From the NCBI GenBank assembly GCA_046049215.1, contig JBJOER010000001.1, positions 1 to 15,838 of the forward strand: DNA of 15,838 nt, written 5' to 3'. Origin of the DNA: JAJTFW01 sp046049215. Its GTDB lineage: Bacteria > Bacteroidota > Bacteroidia > AKYH767-A > OLB10. The notes beneath the pieces are model-generated. The model ran no database searches and had not been told where the DNA came from. It was given only the letters and a program-made list of their open reading frames with translations. The position numbers were made by a program, and so were the translations under genes. Positions 1-7,018 of this stretch are shown here, one piece after another; positions within the stretch are counted from its first letter, which is position 1; each line of letters opens with the position of its first letter.

Positions 1-702
1 GATACTGGAGCACGACTCGGGTGAGATGACAGAATACCAGGTATTCTCCAGCATCAGTACCCGGTCGCCGATACCGATACCCAATGCGCCTCCGGATGCG
101 CCTTCACCGATGATGATACAGATGACCGGAACCTTCAAAACCGACATTTCATACAGGTTTCGGGCAATGGCTTCGCCTTGTCCGCGCTCTTCCGCCTCGA
201 GGCCGGGATAAGCGCCCGGCGTGTCGATGAAAGTTACAATAGGCCGGTTGAATTTCTCGGCCAGCTTGAATAACCGAAGGGCTTTGCGGTATCCTTCCGG
301 GTTAGGCATACCGAAATTGCGGTACTGCCTCATCTTGGTGGTATTCCCTTTCTGCTGACCGACGAACATCACCGACTGCCCGTCAATTCGACCAAATCCA
401 CCGATCATGGCCTTATCGTCCTTCACCTGGCGGTCGCCGAACAGTTCGACGAAATCACCACCGGTGATGGCCTGAATGTAGTCGAGGGAATAGGGCCTTT
501 CGGGATGACGTGACAATTGAACACGCTGCCAGGGGCTGAGGTGGCTGTACAGGTCTTTCCGGGTCTTTTCGATCTTGGCTTCCAGGTCCTTGATAACCGC
601 TTCGACATTCACTTTACCCTTCTCGGCGATCTGCTTCGCCTTTTGCAATTGATCCTGCAATTCTTCCAGGGGTTTTTCAAAGTCCAACAAAGTCGTACTC
701 AT
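1..702 (-). CDS. accA: Acetyl-CoA carboxylase carboxyltransferase subunit alpha, 3'-truncated by window edge
   Basis: The protein is the alpha subunit of the carboxyltransferase half of acetyl-CoA carboxylase. With AccD it moves the carboxyl group from carboxybiotin to acetyl-CoA to give malonyl-CoA, the first committed step of fatty acid synthesis in the cytoplasm. The frame is open from an ATG at 702 to base 1 (234 codons, no stop), so the C-terminal part lies outside; the family is usually about 315-320 residues. Visible family features are the N-terminal helical segment beginning MSTTLLDFEKPLEELQ, the stretch GGDFVELFGDR (81-91), FGMPNPEGYRKALR (130-143), FIDTPGAYPGLEAEERGQGE (158-177) and the glycine-rich IIIGEGASGGALGIGIGDR (196-214). 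The start is fixed by the family-like N terminus and by a -7 promoter element 19 bases upstream. It is divergent from ispE. Identification is very secure; only the missing end is unknown. Confidence 0.97.
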   Translation of the reverse strand, partial: MSTTLLDFEKPLEELQDQLQKAKQIAEKGKVNVEAVIKDLEAKIEKTRKDLYSHLSPWQRVQLSRHPERPYSLDYIQAITGGDFVELFGDRQVKDDKAMIGGFGRIDGQSVMFVGQQKGNTTKMRQYRNFGMPNPEGYRKALRLFKLAEKFNRPIVTFIDTPGAYPGLEAEERGQGEAIARNLYEMSVLKVPVICIIIGEGASGGALGIGIGDRVLMLENTWYSVISPESCSSI

Positions 703-720
703 AGGTGAATCTTATATGGG

Positions 721-728
721 CAAAGATA
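721..728 (-). promoter_or_regulatory. Bacteroidota-type -7 promoter element for accA
   Basis: On the minus strand this reads TATCTTTG, an exact match to the Bacteroidota -7 consensus TAnnTTTG. It would place transcription start near 714, a leader of about 12 bases before the accA ATG at 702. I do not see a convincing -33 TTTG at the usual distance. The call rests on the motif and its position. Confidence 0.55.
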
Positions 729-742
729 TCGTAAATAAAAAG

Positions 743-750
743 TAGTTTCG
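743..750 (+). promoter_or_regulatory. Possible weak -7 element for ispE
   Basis: The plus strand reads TAGTTTCG, one mismatch from TAnnTTTG, 25 bases before the ispE start at 775 in the divergent accA/ispE gap. No -33 element is visible. A one-mismatch match is weak evidence; it is the best plus-strand candidate in this gap. Confidence 0.22.
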
Positions 751-774
751 CCCGGTCGCCCTTCCACCCGACTC

Positions 775-1587
775 ATGGTCCTCTTTCCGAATTGTAAAAT
801 CAACCTGGGCTTGCACGTTACAGCCCGTCGACCGGACGGATTCCATGAACTGGAAACGGTTTTCTACCCTGTGCCCTGGTGCGATGCCCTGGAATTGATC
901 GCCAGTGAAGAACCGGGTGTTCGCCTGTTTTCCAGTGGAATCCCCGTTCAGGGCGACCCGGCTAACAATCTGGTCGCCAGGGCTTACCACCTGTTGTCTC
1001 AAGACAGGGTACTGCCCGGGGCGGAATTCCACCTTCACAAGGTCATTCCGATGGGAGCCGGATTGGGTGGAGGGTCATCCGACGCAGCCTTTGCTTTAAA
1101 GCTGATGAACGAGGTTTACGGTTTAGGGCTAAAAACGGACGAGCTGAAAAGGCACGCCGCAGCCCTGGGAAGCGACTGTGCTTTCTTCATCGACTCAGCA
1201 CCTGCCTACGCTACGGGCAGGGGTGAACAACTCTCCTCCATTGATTGCAGTCTGAAAGGTTGGTATATCCTGGCTGTCGTGCCTGAAATTCATGTGGGAA
1301 CGGCCGAAGCCTACAGTTGGATCAGCCCTGCAAAACCTGAATTCGACCTTCGTGCGATCATTAGTGAAGACCCATCCACCTGGAAAAACCGACTGAAGAA
1401 TGATTTTGAAGCAGCTGTTTGCAAACATCATCCACAGATCGCGGGAATCAAGGAGTCGATGTACAATGCCGGCGCGGTTTACGCTTCGATGAGCGGATCA
1501 GGATCGGCGGTTTTCGGAATTTTCAAAGAAGTGCCCGATGCCAGCCATTGGAGGACCCTCAGGCATTGGTCGGGACAACTCTCCTGA
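775..1587 (+). CDS. ispE: 4-diphosphocytidyl-2-C-methyl-D-erythritol kinase
   Basis: IspE is the ATP-dependent kinase of the MEP (non-mevalonate) pathway. It phosphorylates the 2-hydroxyl of CDP-methylerythritol on the way to isopentenyl diphosphate. The 270-residue product has the normal family length and all three GHMP kinase motifs. The N-terminal motif is NCKINLGLHV (6-15), with the catalytic-type lysine at 8. The ATP-binding glycine/serine loop is PMGAGLGGGSSDAA (92-105). The C-terminal motif is MSGSGSAVFGIF (239-250). The second expected catalytic residue is Asp134 in LGSDCAFF. The ATG at 775 fits the usual short N terminus (VLFPN before the KINLGL motif); no Shine-Dalgarno sequence is apparent, which is common in this phylum. 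The gene is divergent from accA and converges on the response regulator with 27 bases between stops. Identification is secure. Confidence 0.97.
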   Translation: MVLFPNCKINLGLHVTARRPDGFHELETVFYPVPWCDALELIASEEPGVRLFSSGIPVQGDPANNLVARAYHLLSQDRVLPGAEFHLHKVIPMGAGLGGGSSDAAFALKLMNEVYGLGLKTDELKRHAAALGSDCAFFIDSAPAYATGRGEQLSSIDCSLKGWYILAVVPEIHVGTAEAYSWISPAKPEFDLRAIISEDPSTWKNRLKNDFEAAVCKHHPQIAGIKESMYNAGAVYASMSGSGSAVFGIFKEVPDASHWRTLRHWSGQLS

Positions 1588-1614
1588 GATCAGAAACGAT
1601 ACTGCCAACGGTCC

Positions 1615-2256
1615 TTAAGGATTGAATTGCTCCTTGGCTATCTTGAAGAGCTGGCTCTTGCTGTTGATGCTCAGCTTCCTGTAGATGCTTTTGATATTCA
1701 TCCTGACCGTATCGATACTGATGCCGAATTTTTCACCGATCATCTTGTAACTGAGTCCTTCCAGGATACCCTGAGTCACATCGCGCTCCCGGGGTGTCAA
1801 TGCCTCGAAGTTCAATTTGACCTGACGGAAATTGTCAAACACTTTACGGGCTATGGTGGGCGACATCATTGCTCCGCCCTTGGCCACGATCTTCAGGACC
1901 TCTTCGAAGCTGATATCATCACTCTGCTTATCGATGTAACCCAGCGCACCACGTTTCAATGCCTCGAAAATGGTTTCCGAGTCGTCCTTGATCGTATTCA
2001 TGATGATCGAAGCATCCGGATATTTTTTCAAGATGGGATCGATGGCATCCAGGCCGTTCATCATCGGCATGAGCACATCAAGCAAGACGATATCGACCTG
2101 GTATCGGCCGGCAAGGAATTTCAATGGCGTTTCGAACGTATGTTCACAATGGAAACAAGGGATGGCATTTACTCGGTTACGCAGATAGACAGACAAGTCA
2201 AGGTCATCCTCAAGGATGACAACATTCAAATTGCGGTTCATAGCGGTATTGTTCAT
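1615..2256 (-). CDS. NarL/FixJ-type response regulator (receiver plus LuxR HTH)
   Basis: This is a 213-residue DNA-binding response regulator that probably acts as the phosphorylation-controlled output of the adjacent sensor kinase. The receiver domain (about 10-125) has the acidic pair Asp17/Asp18, the phospho-acceptor Asp60 in LLDVLMP, the switch Thr88 and Lys110. A LuxR/GerE helix-turn-helix follows (about 150-210), with LTPRERDV (153-160) and the recognition part FGISIDTVRMNIKSIYRKL (177-195). I chose the ATG at 2256. It lies 13 bases after the kinase stop codon (2270-2272), follows an A-rich run, and gives a normal receiver N terminus. A longer form from 2304 would overlap the kinase gene, and an ATG at 2241 is also possible. 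Same-strand spacing indicates co-transcription with the kinase. Target genes cannot be told from this window. Confidence 0.93.
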   Translation of the reverse strand: MNNTAMNRNLNVVILEDDLDLSVYLRNRVNAIPCFHCEHTFETPLKFLAGRYQVDIVLLDVLMPMMNGLDAIDPILKKYPDASIIMNTIKDDSETIFEALKRGALGYIDKQSDDISFEEVLKIVAKGGAMMSPTIARKVFDNFRQVKLNFEALTPRERDVTQGILEGLSYKMIGEKFGISIDTVRMNIKSIYRKLSINSKSQLFKIAKEQFNP

Positions 2257-2269
2257 TTTTTTACACTGA

Positions 2270-5155
2270 TCATAAAGGTACGTTGATCTCAATCCTAAAC
2301 CCATGGCCTGATGAATTGATGTTGATATCGACCCCCCCGTTGTGACGTTCGATCCGACGACGGATATTCCTCAAACCATTGCCTTGACTACCCTCTTCCG
2401 GAACTGTTGTTGCGGGACCATTGTCTTCTACCGAGATCTTCAGCTTTCCGGAATAGGCTTCGGCCATCACTTTGAGCTTACTCGCATCCGCATGTTTCAT
2501 GACATTGTTCACCAATTCGAACATGACCAATTTGATGTCGCGGTAAAGTTCGGGGCTGGCTACATAATTGCGGTCCTGTTTGAAGGACCATTCCAGTCGG
2601 AAATCATCCGATGAAAAAGTCTTGGTCAGGAGGTCGGCAACCTCGTCCATCAGGTTCTGCAGAAAAAGCACACGCTTGGAAATGGTATGGATGAACACAC
2701 GAAGGCTGAAAAGGGCCGCGTTCAGACTACCGGTGACCCGGCCTCTCAATGCAGGATCTTTGATCTCGCGGGATTGATACAAGGTCCGGGTGAGCATTGT
2801 CCCTACTTCGTCGTGGAGATCCATGGATATTTTCTCCTTCAGCTGGTGCTCCGAACGCCTCCTGTAGTTAATGGCCATGATCAGCAGTACCAGAAAAACG
2901 AAAGCGATTCCGGTCAGGGTCCAAAGGAACCAGGAGGTTTCATAAAACGGTATTTGTGCAATGATGGTGATCGGAAAGTATTCAATGATGGTACCGAACT
3001 CATTGAATGCTCTGCATTTCAGGGTATGACTTCCATACTCCAACCAAAATAGATCAATGAAGGCATTGCCGCCCAACCGGATCCAGGGTGATCCGTCCAG
3101 TGAATACTCGAAGGTATATCTGCTTGCATTAGAAAGTTCTGCACTGGATAAATACAAACGAAGATGCTGGCTCTCCAGTTCATAACGTAAAATCTGTCCC
3201 TCGACAGGATCGACTTTTGCAAAAACCGTATCGGATCTGCTGAACAAATGGAAACCGTTGATGAATCCTTTTCGTGGACTGATGGCGAACTCGATTTTGG
3301 AAGGATCGATCACGTCGTAACCGTTCAACCCACCGAAAACGAGCAAACCATTGTCTAAACGGGCAGCGGACTTGTAATTGAACTCCTGATTCATCAGTCC
3401 ATTTTTCTTCTCAAGCCGGATGTAGTTGCCTGTTTCTGGATCGTAAGCGACGATGCCCGAATAGGTTCCCATCCATATCTTACCAAGCGGCCCCCTTAAC
3501 AGTGTGACGATCCTCGGATTACTGAATATGGACTGCGGAAGATCGTATTTGGGCAACCCGGTGGTCAAATCGAATATCCTAGCGCCCTTATCAGTAGCCA
3601 CCCATATTTCTTTCCGTTCTTCAATAATCAACAGATCATCACATCGCAAAGAAACAGGAGTGCCATCCTTTTCAGTCACCTGAATGGCTTTTTGCATATC
3701 CGCACCCAACTTAAAAAGACCGCTTTGCGCTCCTATCCAATAATCACCGGTAATGGTGTCTTTCAGAATGGTTTTCACAGGCACAGGTTCATTACCGACA
3801 GGCAATGCATAAGAACGTCCCGTAAGTAGATCCATCACCAGCAATTGCCCAATCGTACCGATCAACAGACGGGAATTTTTCGAATCCAGGTATAAGCCAT
3901 AGCATTGCCCCTGGACTATTCCATTCAATTCAACATTTTCTACTTTGCCCGTAGAAATTCCGATCCGTACCAGTCCCTGGCCTTCGGTGCCCATATAGAA
4001 ATCCCTACCGACCCTGACCGCATCGTAAACACTCATCTTAACTGAGGTCATTCGTTCCAGCACCCCCTCACTACGCAGGATATAGTTGTATTCTGTACCA
4101 AAAAGGAGGACAGTGGAATCCGGCCCTTGAAGCACTTTTCGCCTAACGCGCAATGGACCATTCGCATCTAAAAAATTGTCGTCGATCCGGCTCAATCCCT
4201 TAACGGATGAAGGAAAATGAATAAGTCCCTGGTTCGTACCCAACAACACATCTCCCGGGGCATCCTCGAGCAGGCACCTTAACTCAAGGTTCTGCAACAG
4301 GTCCAATTCGAAATGCCGGATTTCACCATTCTGAATGCTATATAGCGATTTACCCTGCGTGATATAGAAAGTCCGGCCCGATGGAGTGGGTTTAAAGTAA
4401 CTGACAGGAGTGAATGAACCGGGAACCGGTTCGACACGAACCAACTTCTTCAATGATTCGAAGCGATAGGTCGTATAGATTGAACTCAAATAAAGCTGAT
4501 CTCCATAGGAAACAAACCTGGAATTGAAACTGGATGGGATGAGATCAGCCGTGTCGGTAACGACCATTCGATCGGTATCCACTGCATATACCCCCCTGTC
4601 TGGTGCAGCAACGATCAACTTCCGGTTGAACACAGAGAGACGTCCTGCATGGTCGGTATCGAAATCCAGGACCTTCGTCAATTTATCCCCTTGAAAGAAT
4701 TTCAACAACCCGCGTTTGGTCAATACGCAATAGCGATCCGGCCCGAGTGGATAAACATCTGCAATCGGGCCCTGATAGAATCTAACGATGGTATAGTTGT
4801 TCAGGTCCAGGTAGAATGCATCCTTGTCCACACCTGTGAAGTAAAGCTTCTCACGGTAAGGGTGGAACAATTCCACAGGGATAGCGGCCGGATCATCGGC
4901 ACCTTCATTCAGTGCCACGAAATTCAATCCATCAAAACGGATGATCCCTTTTTCCGTGGCTAACCAAAAGTAGCCTTCCTTGTCCCTGTAAATGTCATTG
5001 ATGTAGGAACGGCGAAGTCCGTTGGTCTCGTTGAAAAGTTGATAATCGGGCGTGTGGGAAAATGCATATGTCGGCAGCAGAAAACAAAACACCACCAGTG
5101 CACAATAAAGGACGCGCACATTCCTGATGAAACCCTGTAATAAAATAGCAGCCAT
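2270..5155 (-). CDS. Two-component sensor histidine kinase with periplasmic beta-propeller and Y_Y_Y domain
   Basis: This 961-residue protein is a transmembrane sensor that should autophosphorylate and pass phosphate to the neighbouring regulator. From the ATG at 5155 the order is as follows. A signal peptide or N-terminal anchor has the hydrophobic core VLYCALVVFCFLLP. A long periplasmic region contains Reg_prop repeats of the form GxxWxATxxGIxRFD, first near residue 50 and continuing to about 650 (for example WIGAQSGLFKLG and WMGTYSGIVAYDPETG). A Y_Y_Y domain follows at about 671-735. The transmembrane helix is at about 742-764. The dimerisation/phosphoacceptor helix has LHDEVG with His781. 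The HATPase domain has ELVNNVMKH (from 880), DNG (from 911) and GNGL (925-928). Unlike hybrid HTCS sensors it has no fused receiver or AraC domain. A longer frame would begin with TTG at 5197, but that codon overlaps the putative -33 element, so ATG 5155 is preferred. The ligand is unknown; sugars or glycans are typical of the architecture but not shown here. Confidence 0.93.
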   Translation of the reverse strand: MAAILLQGFIRNVRVLYCALVVFCFLLPTYAFSHTPDYQLFNETNGLRRSYINDIYRDKEGYFWLATEKGIIRFDGLNFVALNEGADDPAAIPVELFHPYREKLYFTGVDKDAFYLDLNNYTIVRFYQGPIADVYPLGPDRYCVLTKRGLLKFFQGDKLTKVLDFDTDHAGRLSVFNRKLIVAAPDRGVYAVDTDRMVVTDTADLIPSSFNSRFVSYGDQLYLSSIYTTYRFESLKKLVRVEPVPGSFTPVSYFKPTPSGRTFYITQGKSLYSIQNGEIRHFELDLLQNLELRCLLEDAPGDVLLGTNQGLIHFPSSVKGLSRIDDNFLDANGPLRVRRKVLQGPDSTVLLFGTEYNYILRSEGVLERMTSVKMSVYDAVRVGRDFYMGTEGQGLVRIGISTGKVENVELNGIVQGQCYGLYLDSKNSRLLIGTIGQLLVMDLLTGRSYALPVGNEPVPVKTILKDTITGDYWIGAQSGLFKLGADMQKAIQVTEKDGTPVSLRCDDLLIIEERKEIWVATDKGARIFDLTTGLPKYDLPQSIFSNPRIVTLLRGPLGKIWMGTYSGIVAYDPETGNYIRLEKKNGLMNQEFNYKSAARLDNGLLVFGGLNGYDVIDPSKIEFAISPRKGFINGFHLFSRSDTVFAKVDPVEGQILRYELESQHLRLYLSSAELSNASRYTFEYSLDGSPWIRLGGNAFIDLFWLEYGSHTLKCRAFNEFGTIIEYFPITIIAQIPFYETSWFLWTLTGIAFVFLVLLIMAINYRRRSEHQLKEKISMDLHDEVGTMLTRTLYQSREIKDPALRGRVTGSLNAALFSLRVFIHTISKRVLFLQNLMDEVADLLTKTFSSDDFRLEWSFKQDRNYVASPELYRDIKLVMFELVNNVMKHADASKLKVMAEAYSGKLKISVEDNGPATTVPEEGSQGNGLRNIRRRIERHNGGVDININSSGHGFRIEINVPL

Positions 5156-5169
5156 TGAATTTGACAGAG

Positions 5170-5198
5170 CAAACTTACCGAAACACACCCTTTTCAAA
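5170..5198 (-). promoter_or_regulatory. Promoter of the sensor kinase/regulator pair (-33 TTTG and -7 TAAGTTTG)
   Basis: On the minus strand TTTG (5195-5198) is followed after 17 bases by TAAGTTTG (5170-5177), matching the Bacteroidota TTTG / TAnnTTTG arrangement with slightly short spacing. The predicted transcription start near 5163 leaves only about 8 bases before the ATG at 5155. It also lies downstream of the alternative TTG codon at 5197, so it decides the start. The 99-base gap (5156-5254) holds nothing else I recognise. Confidence 0.55.
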
Positions 5199-5254
5199 CC
5201 TGGTGGACACGAATATGTTTACTCAACGATGGGCGCTTTCACCGAGTCAAAATT

Positions 5255-6232
5255 TCAATCTCCACAAGCATCTGCCTGCCCCCTTTTTTCGTGGTAATTC
5301 CTATTCAGGGAATCCAGTTCCGCGGCCCATTGGACTCCGGGTTCAAAAACCAAACCGGCAGGAAGATCGGGCATGCCGGCGTCTGACCAGGCGGTATACC
5401 AGAAGCAACCCAGGCGGTAAACCGCCAACCGCATCCTTCGTTCCACCATGCCATCCAGTCGATCGTGGTATGCCTTTGCAAATCGCCTTGAATACACCCT
5501 GGTCAAGCGACCGCCTCGTTCCTCATAGCTGTATTTCTGGTCGCGGGAAAATGCACGGTCAAGCTCCGCTTCCATGGTCAGAACCGAATCTTTGGCTGCA
5601 AAACTCTCACGCAGCACCTGCCATATCAGCTCCTCGGTGTTTTTAATGTAGACGGCCCTGCCGGTCAATCCATCGTAGCCGTCGGAGAACAATTCAGGCA
5701 ATCGCGATTCCCAAAGCCCATGGATACCATGCTGGCCGGTCAACTGCCCGTTGTAGTTTCGTGTACAATGCAAAGGGACATGAGCATCGCCTACATAATG
5801 ACCCAGATCCGCCGAGTGCCTCAGGATGCGTTCCACATCCCTATCACGAAATGCGGAGATCAGCTGCCTGTGGACGCGTAAGACATGCCAGGGTACTATG
5901 CCGTGGGCGCGCAAGGAGTCCCCACCGAACCGGGCCACGGCATCGCTCCATGCCCTGGGGATGGAATCGAAAGGATACTCACCGTATTGGTCAAGATCGA
6001 TGAAATGCCTCTCCGCCTCGCCCGAAACCGCATACCTGCGCTTGTCTGCATCGACGGCATGCCGACTGATGTGGTCGATGTGGTGCTTGTAGAAACCGAA
6101 AAGGTCAGGCGGGAGCGTGTACACCGCCAAACGATTGATTTGCTGATGGCCTTTGAACCCCCAGGCCAGAAGGAAAGCCGCCACACCTGGTATGACGACC
6201 AACGGCAGAATGCCGGCAAGAATGCGCTTCAT
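5255..6232 (-). CDS. Exported zinc-dependent phospholipase C / S1-P1 nuclease-like hydrolase
   Basis: This 325-residue protein belongs to the fold shared by bacterial zinc phospholipase C and S1/P1 nucleases. These are tri-zinc phosphodiesterases that act on phospholipids or single-stranded nucleic acid outside the cytoplasm. A signal peptide (1-23, basic MKR then a hydrophobic core, ending FLLA) precedes Trp24. Family members use the mature N-terminal Trp as a zinc ligand, and here Trp24 and His29 become mature residues 1 and 6. Further candidate ligands are Asp61/Asp63, His76, His145-x3-Asp149-x5-His155 (in HYVGDAHVPLH), and His171-x3-Glu175 (HGLWE). The first triplet spacing matches the family; the final Glu resembles phospholipase C more than nuclease P1, which has Asp. 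A cysteine-containing C-terminal part follows. It lies 37 bases after comB on the same strand, so it may be read from that transcript. The fold is confident; lipid versus nucleic acid substrate is undecided. Confidence 0.85.
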   Translation of the reverse strand: MKRILAGILPLVVIPGVAAFLLAWGFKGHQQINRLAVYTLPPDLFGFYKHHIDHISRHAVDADKRRYAVSGEAERHFIDLDQYGEYPFDSIPRAWSDAVARFGGDSLRAHGIVPWHVLRVHRQLISAFRDRDVERILRHSADLGHYVGDAHVPLHCTRNYNGQLTGQHGIHGLWESRLPELFSDGYDGLTGRAVYIKNTEELIWQVLRESFAAKDSVLTMEAELDRAFSRDQKYSYEERGGRLTRVYSRRFAKAYHDRLDGMVERRMRLAVYRLGCFWYTAWSDAGMPDLPAGLVFEPGVQWAAELDSLNRNYHEKRGQADACGD

Positions 6233-6269
6233 TTTGGAGCACTATAAAACAACCACGGCCTGTTGAAAA

Positions 6270-7016
6270 TCAGACCGCCAAACGCACCAGAGCCCCGTCG
6301 CGCAGCACCGGGATGACCGGCGCCTGATCAGGGGTCAGGCAATATTCAATATCTTTCTCGATATGCAATTTGGCCAGTCGCTTCCTGTGCGAGCTTTTAT
6401 CGAGGAAGCCGTACATGTCATTCCTGGCAAGATCATACAGATGAATGGATGCGAGAACCGCATCACGCATGCGGTTTAGACCGAAATGCGGAAGGATCTT
6501 TTCGGACAGGGCGCCCGCAAAAAGTGTATCCTCCAGGTTGAATGAATTCTTCCATCCTGCGCACAGCAGGATCACGCTTTTTTCCTGGGCGATGAGCCAT
6601 TCGGAAAGCACGCTGAGGTTGAGGAATGAGCCCGCGACAAGTCCGGCTGCCCCTCTGGCAGAGTTGATGGCCTGTGTCCCGTTGGTAGTGGACAAAGCGA
6701 TATCGCGGTCGCGCACAACCGGATCCATATAGCTGAATGGACTGTTCCCCAGGTCAAATCCGTCGAGCATCTCGCCGTTTCGCTCAGCGCCGACCAAATA
6801 CCCTTTCTGACGATAGGCCAGGCTTTCCTCCACTCCGGAAACGGGAACGATACTGCGCACACCATTGGCAAAAGCCACGCACATGGACGAAGTGGCACGA
6901 AGAACATCGATGACTACAACGACCGATCGACTGACATCGTGCAGATGAATCAATGCCGGAGAAAAACACACCTCCAGGCTTTTTTCCTCATGTACAGGAT
7001 TTACTGTCAAAACCAA
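6270..7016 (-). CDS. comB: 2-phosphosulfolactate phosphatase-like protein (ComB family)
   Basis: ComB enzymes are Mg2+-dependent, acid-residue-rich phosphatases that convert 2-phosphosulfolactate to sulfolactate. The family was defined in archaeal coenzyme M synthesis but is widespread in bacteria that lack coenzyme M. Family signatures are VVVVIDVLRATSS (32-44), GFDLGNSPFSY (86-96), STTNGTQAI (109-117) and CAGWKNSFNLEDTLFAGAL (152-170). The length of about 248 residues is normal. The start is unusual: no in-frame ATG precedes the conserved region. The likely initiator is TTG at 7016 or TTG at 7010, immediately after the gcvT stop codon (7019-7021) and next to an AAGG stretch. This suggests translational coupling to gcvT. 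No comA, comC or other sulfonate gene is in view, so the physiological substrate is open. Confidence 0.9.
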   Translation of the reverse strand: MVLTVNPVHEEKSLEVCFSPALIHLHDVSRSVVVVIDVLRATSSMCVAFANGVRSIVPVSGVEESLAYRQKGYLVGAERNGEMLDGFDLGNSPFSYMDPVVRDRDIALSTTNGTQAINSARGAAGLVAGSFLNLSVLSEWLIAQEKSVILLCAGWKNSFNLEDTLFAGALSEKILPHFGLNRMRDAVLASIHLYDLARNDMYGFLDKSSHRKRLAKLHIEKDIEYCLTPDQAPVIPVLRDGALVRLAV

Positions 7017-7018
7017 CC

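Noticed and set aside
1588..1630. Palindrome TCCTTAAGGA at 1612-1621 as a terminator between ispE and the regulator
   Set aside because: It overlaps the regulator stop codon, has only a 3-bp stem if a loop is allowed, and has no T-run.
1627..2286. A 219-codon open frame on the plus strand opposite the response regulator
   Set aside because: It mirrors the regulator codon-for-codon in the antisense direction; the regulator has all family residues and this frame has no domain of its own.
5155..5646. A 163-codon plus-strand frame covering the kinase/hydrolase gap
   Set aside because: It overlaps the promoter of the kinase and the 3' part of the hydrolase; the translation is low-complexity and Pro/Arg-rich with no family features.
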